The notes below the pieces were generated by a model that was not told the DNA's origin, searched no databases, and saw nothing but the letters and a program-made list of their open reading frames with translations. Positions 22,332 to 33,326 of a DNA stretch of 64,000 bases are shown here, in pieces. Each line of letters begins with the position of its first letter. Position 1 is the stretch's first letter. Position numbers and translations under genes: made by a program. The stretch comes from Xiphydria camelus (lineage: Eukaryota; Arthropoda; Insecta; Hymenoptera; Xiphydriidae). The stretch covers positions 14,078,889-14,142,888 of the forward strand of contig OY783200.1 of NCBI GenBank assembly GCA_963678675.1, read 5' to 3'.

Positions 22332-23432
22332 ATGGACAAGCTACAATTCGCTTTCGAGTTGCTCTGCGCTGCAGATGAGCCAAGGACGAACATGCTGTGC
22401 ATAACCTCAATCAGCACACCGGACGGCCGAACTTACGCAATTCCAACGCACTGCTATGATGTACAACTGCACGCGGCAATCAGAAAAACAGCACCGTATA
22501 CTAAAGTAAAAAAGACATTAACTAAAAGAGGCCAGACAAGGAAAGTATGGATTAATCTAACTAAAGAATTGATCGAGACTTATTTAGATGAGGGAGAAAA
22601 TTTACAATTTAATGACGTATATTTAGAAGAAAAAACAAACACACATGAAAGTAGGGTAACTGAGGCTTCAGAACAACCATTGATAAAATTGCTAGAACAA
22701 CTACTTGAAAAAAGCCAAGGAAAATCTAAGGAGAAGAATATTGGTAAAATCGCTAACAAATTCATAATTGAAAAATTTAACGTGAAAACCTCAAATGTGG
22801 ATCAATGGATAATTAATTTTGAGAAAGAATGCGAACGGTTTGATATAACTAAGGATGACGAAAAAATTGAAATTTTAAAATCATTCTTGGAAAAAAGTGC
22901 CATAGATTGGTATAGTTGTACACTTGCGAAGTTAACCGTTCAAGCGAACTGGAAAGATTGGAAGAAGAATTTTTGTACTACATTTGCGAATACCGGTTGG
23001 TCTCCAATAAGATATGCGCTACAATTTAAATATCAAACAGGCTCTTTACTAGATTATGCGATAAAAAAAAAACTTTTACTAGAAACAAGAAAATCTATTG
23101 ATAAGGGAACCTTGATTGATCTGATTGCTAGTGGCCTGCCAAATTTCGTAGCTGATAGAATTGATAGAGAAAAATTAAATATTACCAAAGACTTGTACTA
23201 CGAAATAGGTAAACTAGAACACTTAATTCACAAGAAAACAGACTTCAAAAGGAATAAAAATTACAAAGAAAACACAGAGAAAAAGCCATGCGAAATTTGT
23301 ACAAATAAGGGCAAAGGTACACGCTTCCATCCTGAAGCTGAATGCTGGTTTAAAAATACACAAAACAAAACAAGACATGTTAATAATTCAATATTGGAGG
23401 TAGAACTAAGTGATACTGATCCAAAAAACTAG
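22332..23432 (+). CDS. gag: Gag polyprotein of the gypsy element
   Basis: The gene has 366 codons, opening with ATG 27 bases after the LTR. Residues 1-100 form a region with a KRGQTRKVWINLTKE block. The middle (about 140-290) is the retrotransposon gag/capsid-like part, with NVDQWIINFEKECERF and WKDWKKNFCTTF. Near the C-terminus is a non-standard zinc knuckle C-x2-C-x9-H-x4-C. Gag forms the intracellular particle that packages element RNA. The frame is intact. It ends at TAG 23430-23432, immediately preceded by a -1 frameshift heptamer leading into pol. Confidence 0.9.
   Translation: MDKLQFAFELLCAADEPRTNMLCITSISTPDGRTYAIPTHCYDVQLHAAIRKTAPYTKVKKTLTKRGQTRKVWINLTKELIETYLDEGENLQFNDVYLEEKTNTHESRVTEASEQPLIKLLEQLLEKSQGKSKEKNIGKIANKFIIEKFNVKTSNVDQWIINFEKECERFDITKDDEKIEILKSFLEKSAIDWYSCTLAKLTVQANWKDWKKNFCTTFANTGWSPIRYALQFKYQTGSLLDYAIKKKLLLETRKSIDKGTLIDLIASGLPNFVADRIDREKLNITKDLYYEIGKLEHLIHKKTDFKRNKNYKENTEKKPCEICTNKGKGTRFHPEAECWFKNTQNKTRHVNNSILEVELSDTDPKN
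23423..23429 (+). promoter_or_regulatory. Programmed -1 frameshift heptamer A-AAA-AAC at the gag-pol junction
   Basis: In the gag frame the last codons are CCA AAA AAC TAG. The seven bases AAAAAAC fit the X-XXY-YYZ rule in the right phase. A slip of -1 puts ribosomes in the frame that begins LVIPPLIRLPL and holds the protease. I could not verify a downstream pseudoknot by eye. Confidence 0.75.
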
Positions 23433-26400
23433 TAATTCCACCATTAATTAGACTTCCGTTAACATTAAACAACACTTTGAAAGTATCCGCTATCTACGAT
23501 TAAGGCTCAAATGTTTCACTTATAAATTCAAAATTAGTCCATCTGAAACAAAAAAGGATTAATTTAAAACAAAAAGTTAACCTAAGAACAATTAATGGTG
23601 TGTATAGATCAGAAGAATTGATAAAAATTAAAGTAAAAATATTGAATATAGAAGAATACATAGACGTATTCATAATCAATCACGAAAATTTCAATTACGA
23701 CTTTCTAATAGGATTAGATTGCATAAAAAAATTCAAGCTAAGACAAAATGAAAACCTTGAGATAGAACAAAAACACTTTGATCTCACAGAAAAACAAGAA
23801 GATCGAATAAACTTCAATGAACACGTGGATTTAGACAATTTCGAAGTCTTAACAAATCACTTGAGTCATTATGAAGAAAATATAATAAAAAATCTCATAG
23901 ATAAATATAAAAATATATTTGCAAAAGACAAATACGATATAGGCGTAGTAAAAGGGTACGAAGCCAGAATAGATCTCATAGTAGATAAATATTGTAGCAA
24001 AAGACCTTACCGATGCACCATCGAAGATAAAAAAGAAATAGAGGAACAAATCTCACAATTACTTAAAAGAAATCTAATAGAAGAATCATACAGTCCTTTT
24101 TCTGCTCCAGTTACATTAGCATATAAAAAAGATGAAAATAAGAGATCAAGACTATGCATAGATTTTAGGGATCTGAATAAGATAATAGTTCCCCAATCAC
24201 AACCATTCCCACTAATTGAAGATTTAGTAATAAAAACAAGAAACTGCAAATATTTTTCGAAACTTGACATAAATTCTGCATTTTGGTCTATCCCTTTAAG
24301 AATTGAAGACACAAGGAAAACGGCATTTGTGACCCAAGAGGGACAATTTCAATGGACTTGTTTACCATTCGGGTTAAAAACATCACCAGCTATTTTTCAG
24401 AGAATATTGAGTAATATAATAAGAAAATATAAACTATCAGATTTTACATTAAACTATATTGATGATATACTAATCTTCTCAAAGTCCTTCGAAGAACATA
24501 TAAATCACATATCACAACTATTAGAAGCAATAACAAAAGAAGGATTCAGATTAAAATTTTCAAAATGCACATTTGCATTAGATTCTGTACAATATTTAGG
24601 TCACATTATAAGACACAACTCAATTTCTCCAATAAAGGATAATCTCATTTCAATAAAAAATTTTCCAGTACCGAAAAATCAAAAAAACATCAGACAATTC
24701 CTAGGGAAAATTAACTTTTACAATACATACGTCCCAAAAATTTCATTAATTTTAGAACCTTTACATAACTTACTAAGAAAAGGACAGAAATTCATTTGGT
24801 CCAAAGACTGTCAAAAAGCTTTCGAATACATGAAAGATTTCCTTTGCTCGAAACCAGTATTAGCCATCTTCGATCCAGACCAGCCAATACACATATACAC
24901 AGACGCAAGTTTGCAAGGTATAGGAGCCATATTAAAACAACCACAGCCAAATGGAAAAATCGAAAAACCGGTAGAATATTTTTCAAAGAAACTGAACGAA
25001 TCACAAAAAAAGAAAAAAGCAATTTACTTAGAATGCTTAGCAATTAAAGAATCAGTGAAATACTGGCAATATACTGGCTTATAAATAGACCATTCAAAGT
25101 ATTTTCAGACCACAAACCACTGGAAAAAATGAACATCAAATCTAGAACAGATGAAGAATTAGGTGATCTCACTTATTATTTATCACAATATGATTTCGAA
25201 ATAATATACCGTCCAGGTAAAAACAACTTAGAAGCAGACTGCTTAAGTAGAAACCCAGTATTAGAGTCTCAAGAAAACGAAGATGATCAATTAAAAATCG
25301 TAAATTTAATAAAAATAGATGATATTTTAGAAGATCAAAATAAGAATAACGATATAACAGCTACAAAAGACAGATTACTCTTCAAAGATAATCTGTACTA
25401 TAAAAAAATAAGACAAAAAGAAAAAATAGTACTATCAGAAGATTTTTCTAAGAAATTGATAGAAAACGTTCACAAAAATGTTTGCCACATCGGCGTAAAA
25501 CAAATGCAAACTAAAATATTGCCACATTATACAGCAAAAAATATTTCGGAGAATATAAAGCACACATGCAAAAATTGCGAGATTTGTATAAAAAATAAAT
25601 CAAGAGGACAAGACAAAATTGGTCTAATGTCTCATCTCGGTCCCGCAAAAAAACCGTTTGAAATAGTTTCCATAGACACAATAGGTGGATTCGGTGGTTC
25701 ACGATCCACAAAGAAATACTTACATCTCCTAGTAGATCATTTTACAAGACTCGCTTACATATTAACATCAAAAACGCAAAAGGCAAACGATTTCATTAAA
25801 TTAACGGAAAACGTACTCAAAGAACATAACATAGAAATAATTTTAACAGATCAATATCCGGGCATAAACTCCACAGAATTCAAAAATTACCTAGAAGAAA
25901 AGAAAATCACGAAGATTTTCACAGCAGCCAATGCACCATTCTCTAATGGCTTAAACGAAAGACTTAATCAAACTTTAATAAATAAAATCAGATGTGCAAT
26001 AAATGAGGAAAAAAGATACGCATGGACAACTATAGCACACAAGTGTATAGAAAAATATAATGAAACGGAACACACAGTCACTAAGTTCAGTCCAAAATAT
26101 TTATTACAAGGTGAAGACACCTCAATATTACCGAACGAGTTAAAAAAAACAAGAGATAACAATACTCTAGAAAATGATAGGGCAATTGCCTTCGAGAACA
26201 GTACCAAATACCATGATTACAATAAAAAATTGTATGATAAAAATAGAAAAGATTATAACTTTAATATTGGGGACTCAGTATATGTTGAAAATGGTAATCA
26301 ACTGAATCGAACAAAATTAGAGGAATTAAGAATCGGTCCTTACAAAATTTTGAAAAAAATATCAAAATCAATGTACGAAATTGATACAGGACACAAGAAA

Positions 26401-26481
26401 TCAGAATCAAATTTATTTCATATCTCTAAACTCATCCCAACACTTAACATTCCAAATGAAACAGACACCGTGGGCGCTTAA
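23429..26481 (+). pseudogene. pol: Pol polyprotein of the gypsy element, one stop and one frameshift
   Basis: In order: an aspartic protease starting at about 23432, in which the catalytic triplet reads D-stop-G (TAA at 23501-23503) followed by SNVSLI; reverse transcriptase with RLCIDFRDLN, the LPFGLKTSPA block and YIDD at 24455-24466; RNase H with IYTDASLQGIGA, with the frame lost at about 25070; and integrase from 25129 with an HHCC finger (CKNCEIC), catalytic DTIGG, ILTDQYPG and NGLNERLNQ (the D,D,E triad is present). The C-terminal part resembles the usual gypsy tail (GPYKILKKISKSMYEID). The protein is made by -1 shift from gag. The stop in the protease site and the RNase H shift should inactivate this copy. 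Confidence 0.9.
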
Positions 26482-26533
26482 CTACAACTTCGTGTAATTT
26501 CGTACCGAAACTATGTACCATATCTTTAATTTT

Positions 26534-26556
26534 GAGGGGGGGGGGGGGGGGGGAGA
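26534..26556 (+). other. Polypurine tract of the gypsy element
   Basis: A run of about 19 G framed by GA and AGA sits directly before the 3' LTR. This is the usual position of the plus-strand primer. Confidence 0.85.
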
Positions 26557-26911
26557 TGTAAGGAAAGTATCCTATTTGAATCTAGCGCTTAAATCGAGTC
26601 GGTAAGTCAGACCTCCCATGGAAACAGACAACCGAATTACACAAGGGACACGTGGTGTGAGAAAAGACGATGTAAGCTACGAAGCAAACATGTCGCAAGA
26701 AGTCAAAGTTAAGAATTAAGAAGAATTAAGAACCTAAGACTAAACGATAGTTGTCAAGAAACAACAGGGTGAATAACGACATTGAATGTTGTTTCTTTGT
26801 TTACAGGTAGGATTAATTAGTTTAACCCTCGTACGGCCCTCATTTATACTTACACTTAAGTCCTTCGGGTCATATATGACCCAAGGGTAGGATGTATGTA
26901 CTCGTATATAT

Positions 26912-27470
26912 TAACCTTTAGAGCCCGTGGAAATTTCAGTTAAAATCGACTTTTTAAACGTAAAATTTATAAATAAAGTCAATAATTTCCTATTTGGAGG
27001 CCCCGAGCTAACTGCTGGTCGATATATCGACCACCCCGGACGCAGGGCAAAATCGACTTTGGATCCAGTGGAAAAAATGTGGCAGGAAAGATTATCGCTC
27101 AAAACTTGTTACTCGGGGTTTTTTTGGGTCGCTCATTACGATGCTGATATCAGAATCGCTCTATTCTCAAACTCAAGATGGCGAATGCAATATGGCGGAT
27201 GATGAATTCCAGAAATATTTAGAATTTGAAGATTATGGCCCGAAACTTGTTGCTCAGGGTTTTTTTGGATCGCTCATTACGATGCTGATATCCAAATTGG
27301 TCTATTTTCTCAAATCCAAGATGGCGGATGATGAATCCAGAGATTTTTAAAATTTGAAGATTATGGCCCGAAACTTGTTACTCGGAGGGTTTTCGGGGTC
27401 GCTCATTACGATGCTGATGTCCAAATCGGTCTAGTCTCAAATCCAAAATGGCGAATACAATATGGTGAAT
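26912..27470 (+). repeat. CCTTTAGAG element left end with 141-bp satellite units, nested in piggyBac
   Basis: It starts TTAA-CCTTTAGAGCCC and follows the 12002 element through GGTCGATATATCGACC and GACTTTGGATCCA into three satellite units (repeat words at 27139, 27280 and 27409). No right terminus of this element was found, so it is truncated. Confidence 0.75.
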
Positions 27471-27610
27471 GATGACACGGTATACGCGAAAAGCCTTATA
27501 GGTGGCGTATTGCGAATTCGTTCGCGCAAACGCAACGCTCCGCGCAATCTATAAGCCTGCCTCTCTCACCTGTTCTTTACGGCTGTATTGATACAGTAGT
27601 ATATCCAACA

Positions 27611-28081
27611 ATGCAATGGCTGAAAATGAAGCTTGGACTAGTGGCGAATCCGAACCAAAAGTACATGTACCCGTATTTTTACCCATCAATCAAAGATTTC
27701 GAAGGTAGCTCCGAAATAAATCCGAAAATCTTTATATCGGGAAATAGTCCAATCGATTATTTCAATTATTTTTTTGATTTTCGTCTGCTTGAAAGGATTA
27801 TAGAGGAGACGAATCGTTATGAAACTCAAAATCATCAGGTTGAAAATTCTCATATGAAGAAATGGCGTCCTCTTACAAAAGATAAATTTGAAAAATTTCT
27901 CGATCTTTCGATTGTAATGGGTGGTATTATATACGCTAATACCATCAGACAGACACTCCTCGCACTACTTGGAGAGATACCTACAGGAGAACCGAGCAGA
28001 GCAGGAATAACCACGTCCGTACTCCGTCTCTACATGCATGGTCATTCAGCAAACAAACTACGTACACTTTATAAAATTTGA
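27611..28081 (+). pseudogene. piggyBac transposase fragment
   Basis: The 156-codon frame contains NSPIDYFNYFFDFRLLERIIEETNRY and KWRPLTKDKFEKFLDLSIVMGGI, the N-terminal part of the DDE_Tnp_1_7 (piggyBac) transposase family. It then runs into unrelated residues and stops. Full-length proteins are around 550-600 residues, so the catalytic core with its Asp residues is missing. It lies inside matching TTAA-flanked ends, so this is the element's own remnant gene. Confidence 0.85.
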
Positions 28082-28559
28082 CTGAAGTATTATGAAATCA
28101 TTGGAAACTGCATAATATAAGAAAAATGGTACATTGACTGCAAATGGTACCTGAATACAAATAACAAAACATTCTACAGTATGGGTCATATATGACCCGA
28201 AGACCTTGTACGTGCAGTTTTTTGTAGTCGACAAAATTACATAATTACATGCTTATTTCCATCATGAAAAAGTATCGTTATAAGAAAGAAACAATGTCTA
28301 AAAATTTCAGAAGATTATCTCTAAAGGCATAATAATAACTTATCGATATTGAACGCTGTGGGTCATTATAGACCCGAGGGACGTACGAGGGTTAAGTAAT
28401 TAGACTGGTTTTGTTTGTACGGAATCATTTAGTTTAGGTTAGGTTAGGCTAAGGTTTTATTTGTATAAAATAGAAAAAACTTTGTTTACAGAGAAACAAT
28501 TCGTGTATTGTTCCCCAACCCTTATATCCTGATACGTTCAAAAATACTCATATTTCAAT

Positions 28560-28766
28560 CGTTCACCTTTATCGGAAAAGGTGTCGGAGAATGTCCCGGA
28601 AAACATCCCGAAGAAAGTCCCGGAGTGCCCTGGAAAACGTTCCAGAAAATGTTCCGGAAAGCATCGAAGAATGTATCGGAAAAAGTCTCGGAGAATGTTT
28701 GGTATACCTGAACACGAAAAACTACGAAACAATATACCTAGGTCATGAAACCGACAGAGCGTTTAA
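28560..28766 (+). repeat. 12-bp-based minisatellite, left part
   Basis: Runs of CCCGGAAAACAT and CCCGGAGAATGT variants are followed by a longer unit (TATACCTGAACACG onward). They continue after the Kolobok insertion at 30364. One frame reads repeats of PEN plus Val or Ile. Confidence 0.8.
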
Positions 28767-30359
28767 GGGATCTACCCTAATTAGAATTGTCGAAAAATCG
28801 ATTTTTTATTGCATTTTTCGAAAGTATACATATTTAAAAGTATCATACTAAAATTTTATAAAGATCCGAGCAGTCTAAGTGTACTTTTGAGCGACGTTTA
28901 CTTAGCTATCTGAGCGCGTTAATATACGCACCGCTCGGAACGGTACTACCTACCTGCCTTTGTATACATGAGGTGCTGTTATCTTTTGTAAGTATCATCC
29001 GACTCTCTACATTAGTCGTGTTTGAAATTTTTAACCCTCAACATCAACGTCAAAAAAGAGCAGCAAAAACAGTCGTCGCGAAAAAGAAAAAAACCGTCGA
29101 AAAAAAGTTCCTGTTGTAAAAACTCAGGATTTAACGATCAAATTAATGAAAGAACTGTCAAAAAACTATGGTTTAGCAATTCAAAGACATCCCGATTCCG
29201 TGGAAGAAATGCGCAAGGAGATCTGGGCAGGATTTTATCATAAGATTTCAACTGACAGCAATCCACAGCATTCATACTGTTCTGAATCCTGGTGTAATTA
29301 CAAGAAAGCTGTAAAAAATAAATCCGTTCGTAAGTTCAAACATCTTCCTGCTCTCGCTGAAGATGTTCAAGAAGTTCTAAAACCGATCTACGACGATTTG
29401 ACAAAACAAGAACTACTTGAAAGATGCCTCGGCGGAAACACGCAGAATAATAACGAATCTTTCAACAAAATGCGTCTGGTCAATGGCTCCCAAACACATC
29501 TTTAGCGGAAAAAAAATTGTTGAAATAGCGTGTCAAACAGCTGCTTGTATTTTTAACGAGGGATTACAGCCAGTATTAAAAATCTTGGAAGTAATGGGCG
29601 TCAAATTCGGCCTGACCGATGAGCAGTTCGTCGCTGACCGTTACAGAACACGCATACAACTTGCGAACCGCCGCAGCAGCGATGCTTCTAAGGAAGCCAG
29701 AACGAAACGAAGGCAGGCTATTTTGGATGAAAATAAGCGCTATGAAGAAACTGAAGGCATAATGTATGGTGCAGGCATTGCTGAGATTATACGTAAGATT
29801 TTTTCACGATTTTTCGTTAAAGAAAACTTTAAACGCGTTTTTCTCGAAATGACGTTTTTGGACGGCTCGTTGATAAAATCTCCGAAACTATTCAACCGAC
29901 CCTTACCAAAATTTTACCACATATTCTTTATGACTATAGCTATAGCGCATATCATACGAATTTTGAAATTTTGAGTGTAACTATTTTTTTTTGCAAAAAA
30001 CGTGTTTTTTCGTAGTTTCTGGAAAAATGGCCGCCATTTTGTCATTTTAAAAAAAATAAAAAATCGTATGATATGCGCTATAGCCATTTACCTACTGAAT
30101 CTAAAACCATTTTTTTTTCAGATCATCCATTCCAGAGATTTTATCAACAGCGCATACCCATCTTTTTTTTTGGACCTGTCTTCTCCCCCATTTTTCTGTA
30201 TGAAAACTGAGTAAAATGAATATAAAAAAATTTTTTTGTATATTTTAAGAGTGTGTATTTTAGGCCTAACACTTTTTATATCCATATTTATAATTTATAC
30301 CGGTCAAAAAAATTCGTGAAAATAGCCCTTTTTTTGCCCGTCTAATTAGGGTAGATCCC
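28767..30359 (+). mobile_element. Kolobok/Mutator-like transposon (1593 bp)
   Basis: Termini are GGGATCTACCCTAATTAGA and its exact inverse. TTAA flanks both ends (28763-28766 and 30360-30363). It carries one transposase gene. A TTAA target together with this transposase fits the Kolobok superfamily. An inverted pair of about 27 bases (29938 and 30058) lies downstream of the gene. It is inserted in the minisatellite unit, which rejoins cleanly as GCGTTTAACGCA. Confidence 0.9.
29035..29804 (+). pseudogene. Mutator-like/Kolobok transposase, C-terminal half, one frameshift
   Basis: The frame from 29035 reads IKLMKELSKNYGLAIQRH, then KISTDSNPQHSYCSESWCNYKKA, KPIYDDLTKQELLERCLGG and TQNNNESFNK. 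After a frame change at about 29465 the family resumes as WSMAPKHIFSGKKIVEIA and ends in the usual YGAGIAE block near 29790. This is the region before and around the catalytic Glu motif (NNES) of the 'Mutator' transposase-domain family common in arthropod repeats. The N-terminal half with the first Asp residues is absent, so it cannot transpose by itself. Confidence 0.85.
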
Positions 30360-30363
30360 TTAA

Positions 30364-31810
30364 CGCAGCAAACATTTTGGACTACAGGGATATCGTCTCG
30401 TAACGTATAGGTATAACGCGCCGTAGTTTCCAAACACCAGGTACAAAGCACTATAGATTTCGTGATCCAGGTATATGATGCTTTCCGAGATGTTCTCCGG
30501 GATATTGTCCGGGACGTTTTCCGAGACTTTTTATGGGACAACCTCCGGGACGTTCTCTGGGATTCAAGAAACTACGAAGGAATATTCCTTCTCGGAAAGC
30601 ATCCCGGAAAGCATCCCGGAAAACGCCCCAGAAAACATCCCGGAAAACGTCCCGACATCTCGACGACGAAAAATGTCCCGACAAACATCTCGGAGAATAT
30701 ATCGGAAAAAGTCACGGGTAATGTGTGATACATTGTACTTGAACAGGGAAAACTACGAAAGGATATACCTGGATCACGAAACGTACGCATCATACATTTT
30801 GGACTACAGTGATAGCGTTTCGCAGTTTCCCGCGTATAGATATAACGTAACGTAATGTGCCGCAGCTTCCAAACGCCAGAAGACGTTCTGGAGATTATCC
30901 CGGAAAAAGTCCCAGAAAATATTCCGGAAAACGTCAAGAAAATCATCTTGGAGAACGTCCCGGAGATCATCCCAGAAGACATCACAGAGAGAATCCCGGA
31001 AAATGTAACGGAGAATGTTCCGGAAAACATCCCGGAACAAGTCTCAGAAAATGTCCCGGAGATATCCCGGAAAGCATCTCGGAGAAAGTCCCGGAGAATG
31101 TGTCGAAGAATATCTGAAAAATATCCTGGAACGAGTCCCGGGAAACGTCTCGGAAGACGCTCCGGAGAAAGTTCTAGAAAACATCCCGGAAAAAGTCTCT
31201 AAGTATATCCCGGCAAACTTCCCGGATAATGTATCGGACAAAGTCCTGGGGAATGTGTTATATACCTGAACACGGAAAACTTCGAAAGGATATACCTACC
31301 TGGATTACGAAAACTACGGAGCGTTCAATGCATAATAGATCTTGGACTACAGGGATATCGTCTCGCAGTTTTCCGCATCTCGGTATAACGCGCCATAGTT
31401 TCCAAATATTAGGTAAAAAACACCATAGATTTCGTAATCCAGGTATGTCCCTTCTTGGTTTGCTGAGTCTCGGAGAACGTCCCGGAGATTATCCCGTAAA
31501 AAATCCCGGAAAACCTTTAGGACAATATTCCGGAAAACATCTTGGAGAATGTATCGAACAAAGTTCTAGGAAATGTGTGGTAAGCCTGAACACGGAAAAC
31601 CTCGAAAGAATATATCTGGATCACGAAAATTACGGAGTGTTTAACGCATAATAGATCTTGGACTACAGGGATATCGTGTCGTAGTTTTTCACATCTCGGT
31701 ATACCGCGCCGTAGTTGCCAAATACCAAGTATAAAGTACCATAAATTTCGTGATTTAGCTATATCCTTTTGTAGTTTTCTGTATCCATCTATACCTCACA
31801 GTACTTTTTT
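30364..31810. repeat. 12-bp minisatellite arrays alternating with a roughly 200-bp unit
   Basis: CCCGGAAAACAT-type 12-mers (30480-30720, 30890-31250, 31475-31580) alternate with a longer unit. The longer unit has GAACACGGAAAAC, GATATACCTGGAT, CGGAGCGTT and TTGGACTACAGGGATATCG. Some units are inverted relative to others. In one frame the 12-mers encode PEN(V/I) repeats; in the opposite strand they encode FSGT/M repeats. I treat these as satellite, not protein. Confidence 0.85.
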
Positions 31811-32032
31811 AAGTCCAAGTTCAACGCACCGTATGTTCCGTGATATTCGTTCATGATAATTTCCTGCGTCCAGAAATACTCCATCGTTGTTTACGACGCT
31901 CACATACAGCGCAGCGTAGGAATCGAAATCCAGGCGCGCCATAGTTGTCGAAATCCTAATATAGCCTAAAACCTACGTTTCGTTGTATGTAGACTTTAAA
32001 ACAATAGGGTGTAAAATTATTAAGATATAGTA

Positions 32033-33326
32033 GGTCTATGCATAATTCCGTAGCGAAATCCCGACAGATGTCGCCCGCAGTTGTTTTTCCGCTCAAACAT
32101 TGTGAGAATTTTGTGCCGACATTTTAATCCTAGACCGATATCATACGTAAAATTTACGCATTCCCAGTATAGATTATAACGCGTCATTGAATATCGATAC
32201 CGGTCTAGGGTTAAGAAAGTATTCATCGAGATCCGTGACGTATACAAAATTTAATTATATTTTGAGAATAGAAGAAAAGGCAAAAACGCATTGCAAACTC
32301 ACAAAAAAATATGCGCCGTGTACAGAGAGAATGCCGTAAGCGAAAATGTGCGTCGAAAGTGATTTGCGAAATTTCGTTGCGGAGATTTTGATGCTGTCTC
32401 AAGATGCTCCTCGCTCTGGTCAGCCAGTCACTACTGATCTTGATCAAATCAAGGCTTCAATCGACTACGACCGGCATTTGACGACTACAAAGATCGGACA
32501 TAACCTCAACATTAACCAATCAACTGTTTCGAGGAATTTACGGAAGCTTGAGATGGTAAGCAAGCTTGATGTTTGGCTGCCGCACAAATTGAGCGAAAAG
32601 AATTTAATGGACCGAATTTCTGCTTGCGACTTGCTACTCAAGCGCCATCAAAATGAACCATTTTTAAAGTAGATGATTACTGGCAATGAAAAGTGGATTG
32701 TCTACAACAATATCAGTTGAAAAAGATCATGGTCGAAGCGCGGAGAGGCTCCTCAAATGGTCGCAAAGGCAGGATTATACCCGAAGAAGGTCATGCTCAG
32801 TATCTGGTGGGATTATAAAGGAATCATCTATTATGAGCTGCTGCCACCCAACAGAATGATTGATTCCACCAAGTACTGCTCACAACTGGCTAAATGAAAG
32901 CAAGCTATTGATCAGAAGCGGCCCGAATTAGCGAACAGAAAGGGTGTGTGTTCCACCAGGACAACGCTAGGCCACACGTTTCTCTGGTGACTCGGAAACA
33001 TTATTGCGGTTTGAGTGAGATGTTTTGGTGCACTCACCGTATTGTCCGGACCTAGCACCTACAGACTTCCACTTGTTCTGAGCGCTACAGAACAATTTCG
33101 ATAACAAAACCTTCAGTTCCCTGAACATCCTCAAAAACCACTTGGATGAGCTCTTTGCCCAAAAATCTCCGGACTTCTATGAAAGAGGGATAATGAAGCT
33201 CGTAGAGAGATGGCAGAATGTCATTGAACAGAATGGAACATATTTAGTTGATTAAAATCGTTTCTTTTTCTAAATATTTTGCGTTTGAAATTTACTCAAT
33301 TTTCACTACGGAATTATGCATAGACC
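32033..33326 (+). mobile_element. mariner transposon, full length (1294 bp), dead
   Basis: Ends GGTCTATGCATAATTCCGTAG and its inverse bound a 1.29-kb unit, the usual mariner length. A TA lies to the left; the right dinucleotide is CA, one change from TA. The transposase inside is broken. Confidence 0.9.
32340..33256 (+). pseudogene. mariner transposase pseudogene
   Basis: Readable blocks are DAPRSGQPV and NQSTVSRNLRKL (helix-turn-helix region), WLPHKLSEKN, TGNEKWIVYNN, PPNRMIDSTKY, VCFHQDNARPHVS and, in another frame, CPDLAPTDFHLF. In mariners the first catalytic Asp sits in TGDE; here it is Asn (GAT to AAT). The second Asp (HQDNARPH) is present, and the third (PDLAPTDF) is out of frame. Several stops (32670, 32718, 32896) interrupt the gene. 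The N-terminal helix region before 32346 is also frameshifted. Confidence 0.88.

Larger units (their letters stand above)
26826..28391 (+). mobile_element. piggyBac-type transposon, deletion derivative
   Basis: It has ends CCCTCGTACGGCCCTC and CCCTCGTACGTCCCTC (inverted), flanked by TTAA at 26822-26825 and 28392-28395. It carries a truncated transposase at 27611-28081 and, in its left half, a block of 141-bp satellite units with the CCTTTAGAG terminus seen at 12002. A short fragment identical in type to its right end lies at 55898-55979. Confidence 0.9.
21900..28526 (+). mobile_element. Ty3/gypsy retrotransposon, structurally complete, 3' LTR split by piggyBac
   Basis: The 5' LTR (21900-22305) and 3' LTR (26557-28526, interrupted) share nearly all their sequence, begin TGTAAG and end CTTATA. 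TCCT duplications flank the pair (21896-21899 and 28527-28530). The order is LTR, gag, protease, reverse transcriptase, RNase H, integrase, G-rich polypurine tract, LTR. High LTR identity implies a fairly recent insertion, but the protease and RNase H regions already carry a stop and a frameshift. Confidence 0.93.
26557..28526 (+). repeat. 3' LTR, interrupted at TTAA by a piggyBac-type element
   Basis: LTR sequence runs 26557-26825 and resumes at 28392. Joining the two sides at one TTAA gives a sequence collinear with the 5' LTR across the site. Confidence 0.9.

Noticed and set aside
26534..26553. G-run as a G-quadruplex regulatory element
   Set aside because: Its position directly before the 3' LTR is explained by the polypurine tract.
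30572..31202. Several overlapping frames of 80-150 codons rich in PEN or FSGT repeats
   Set aside because: All derive from the 12-bp minisatellite read in different frames; no start context, domain or splice signal supports a gene.
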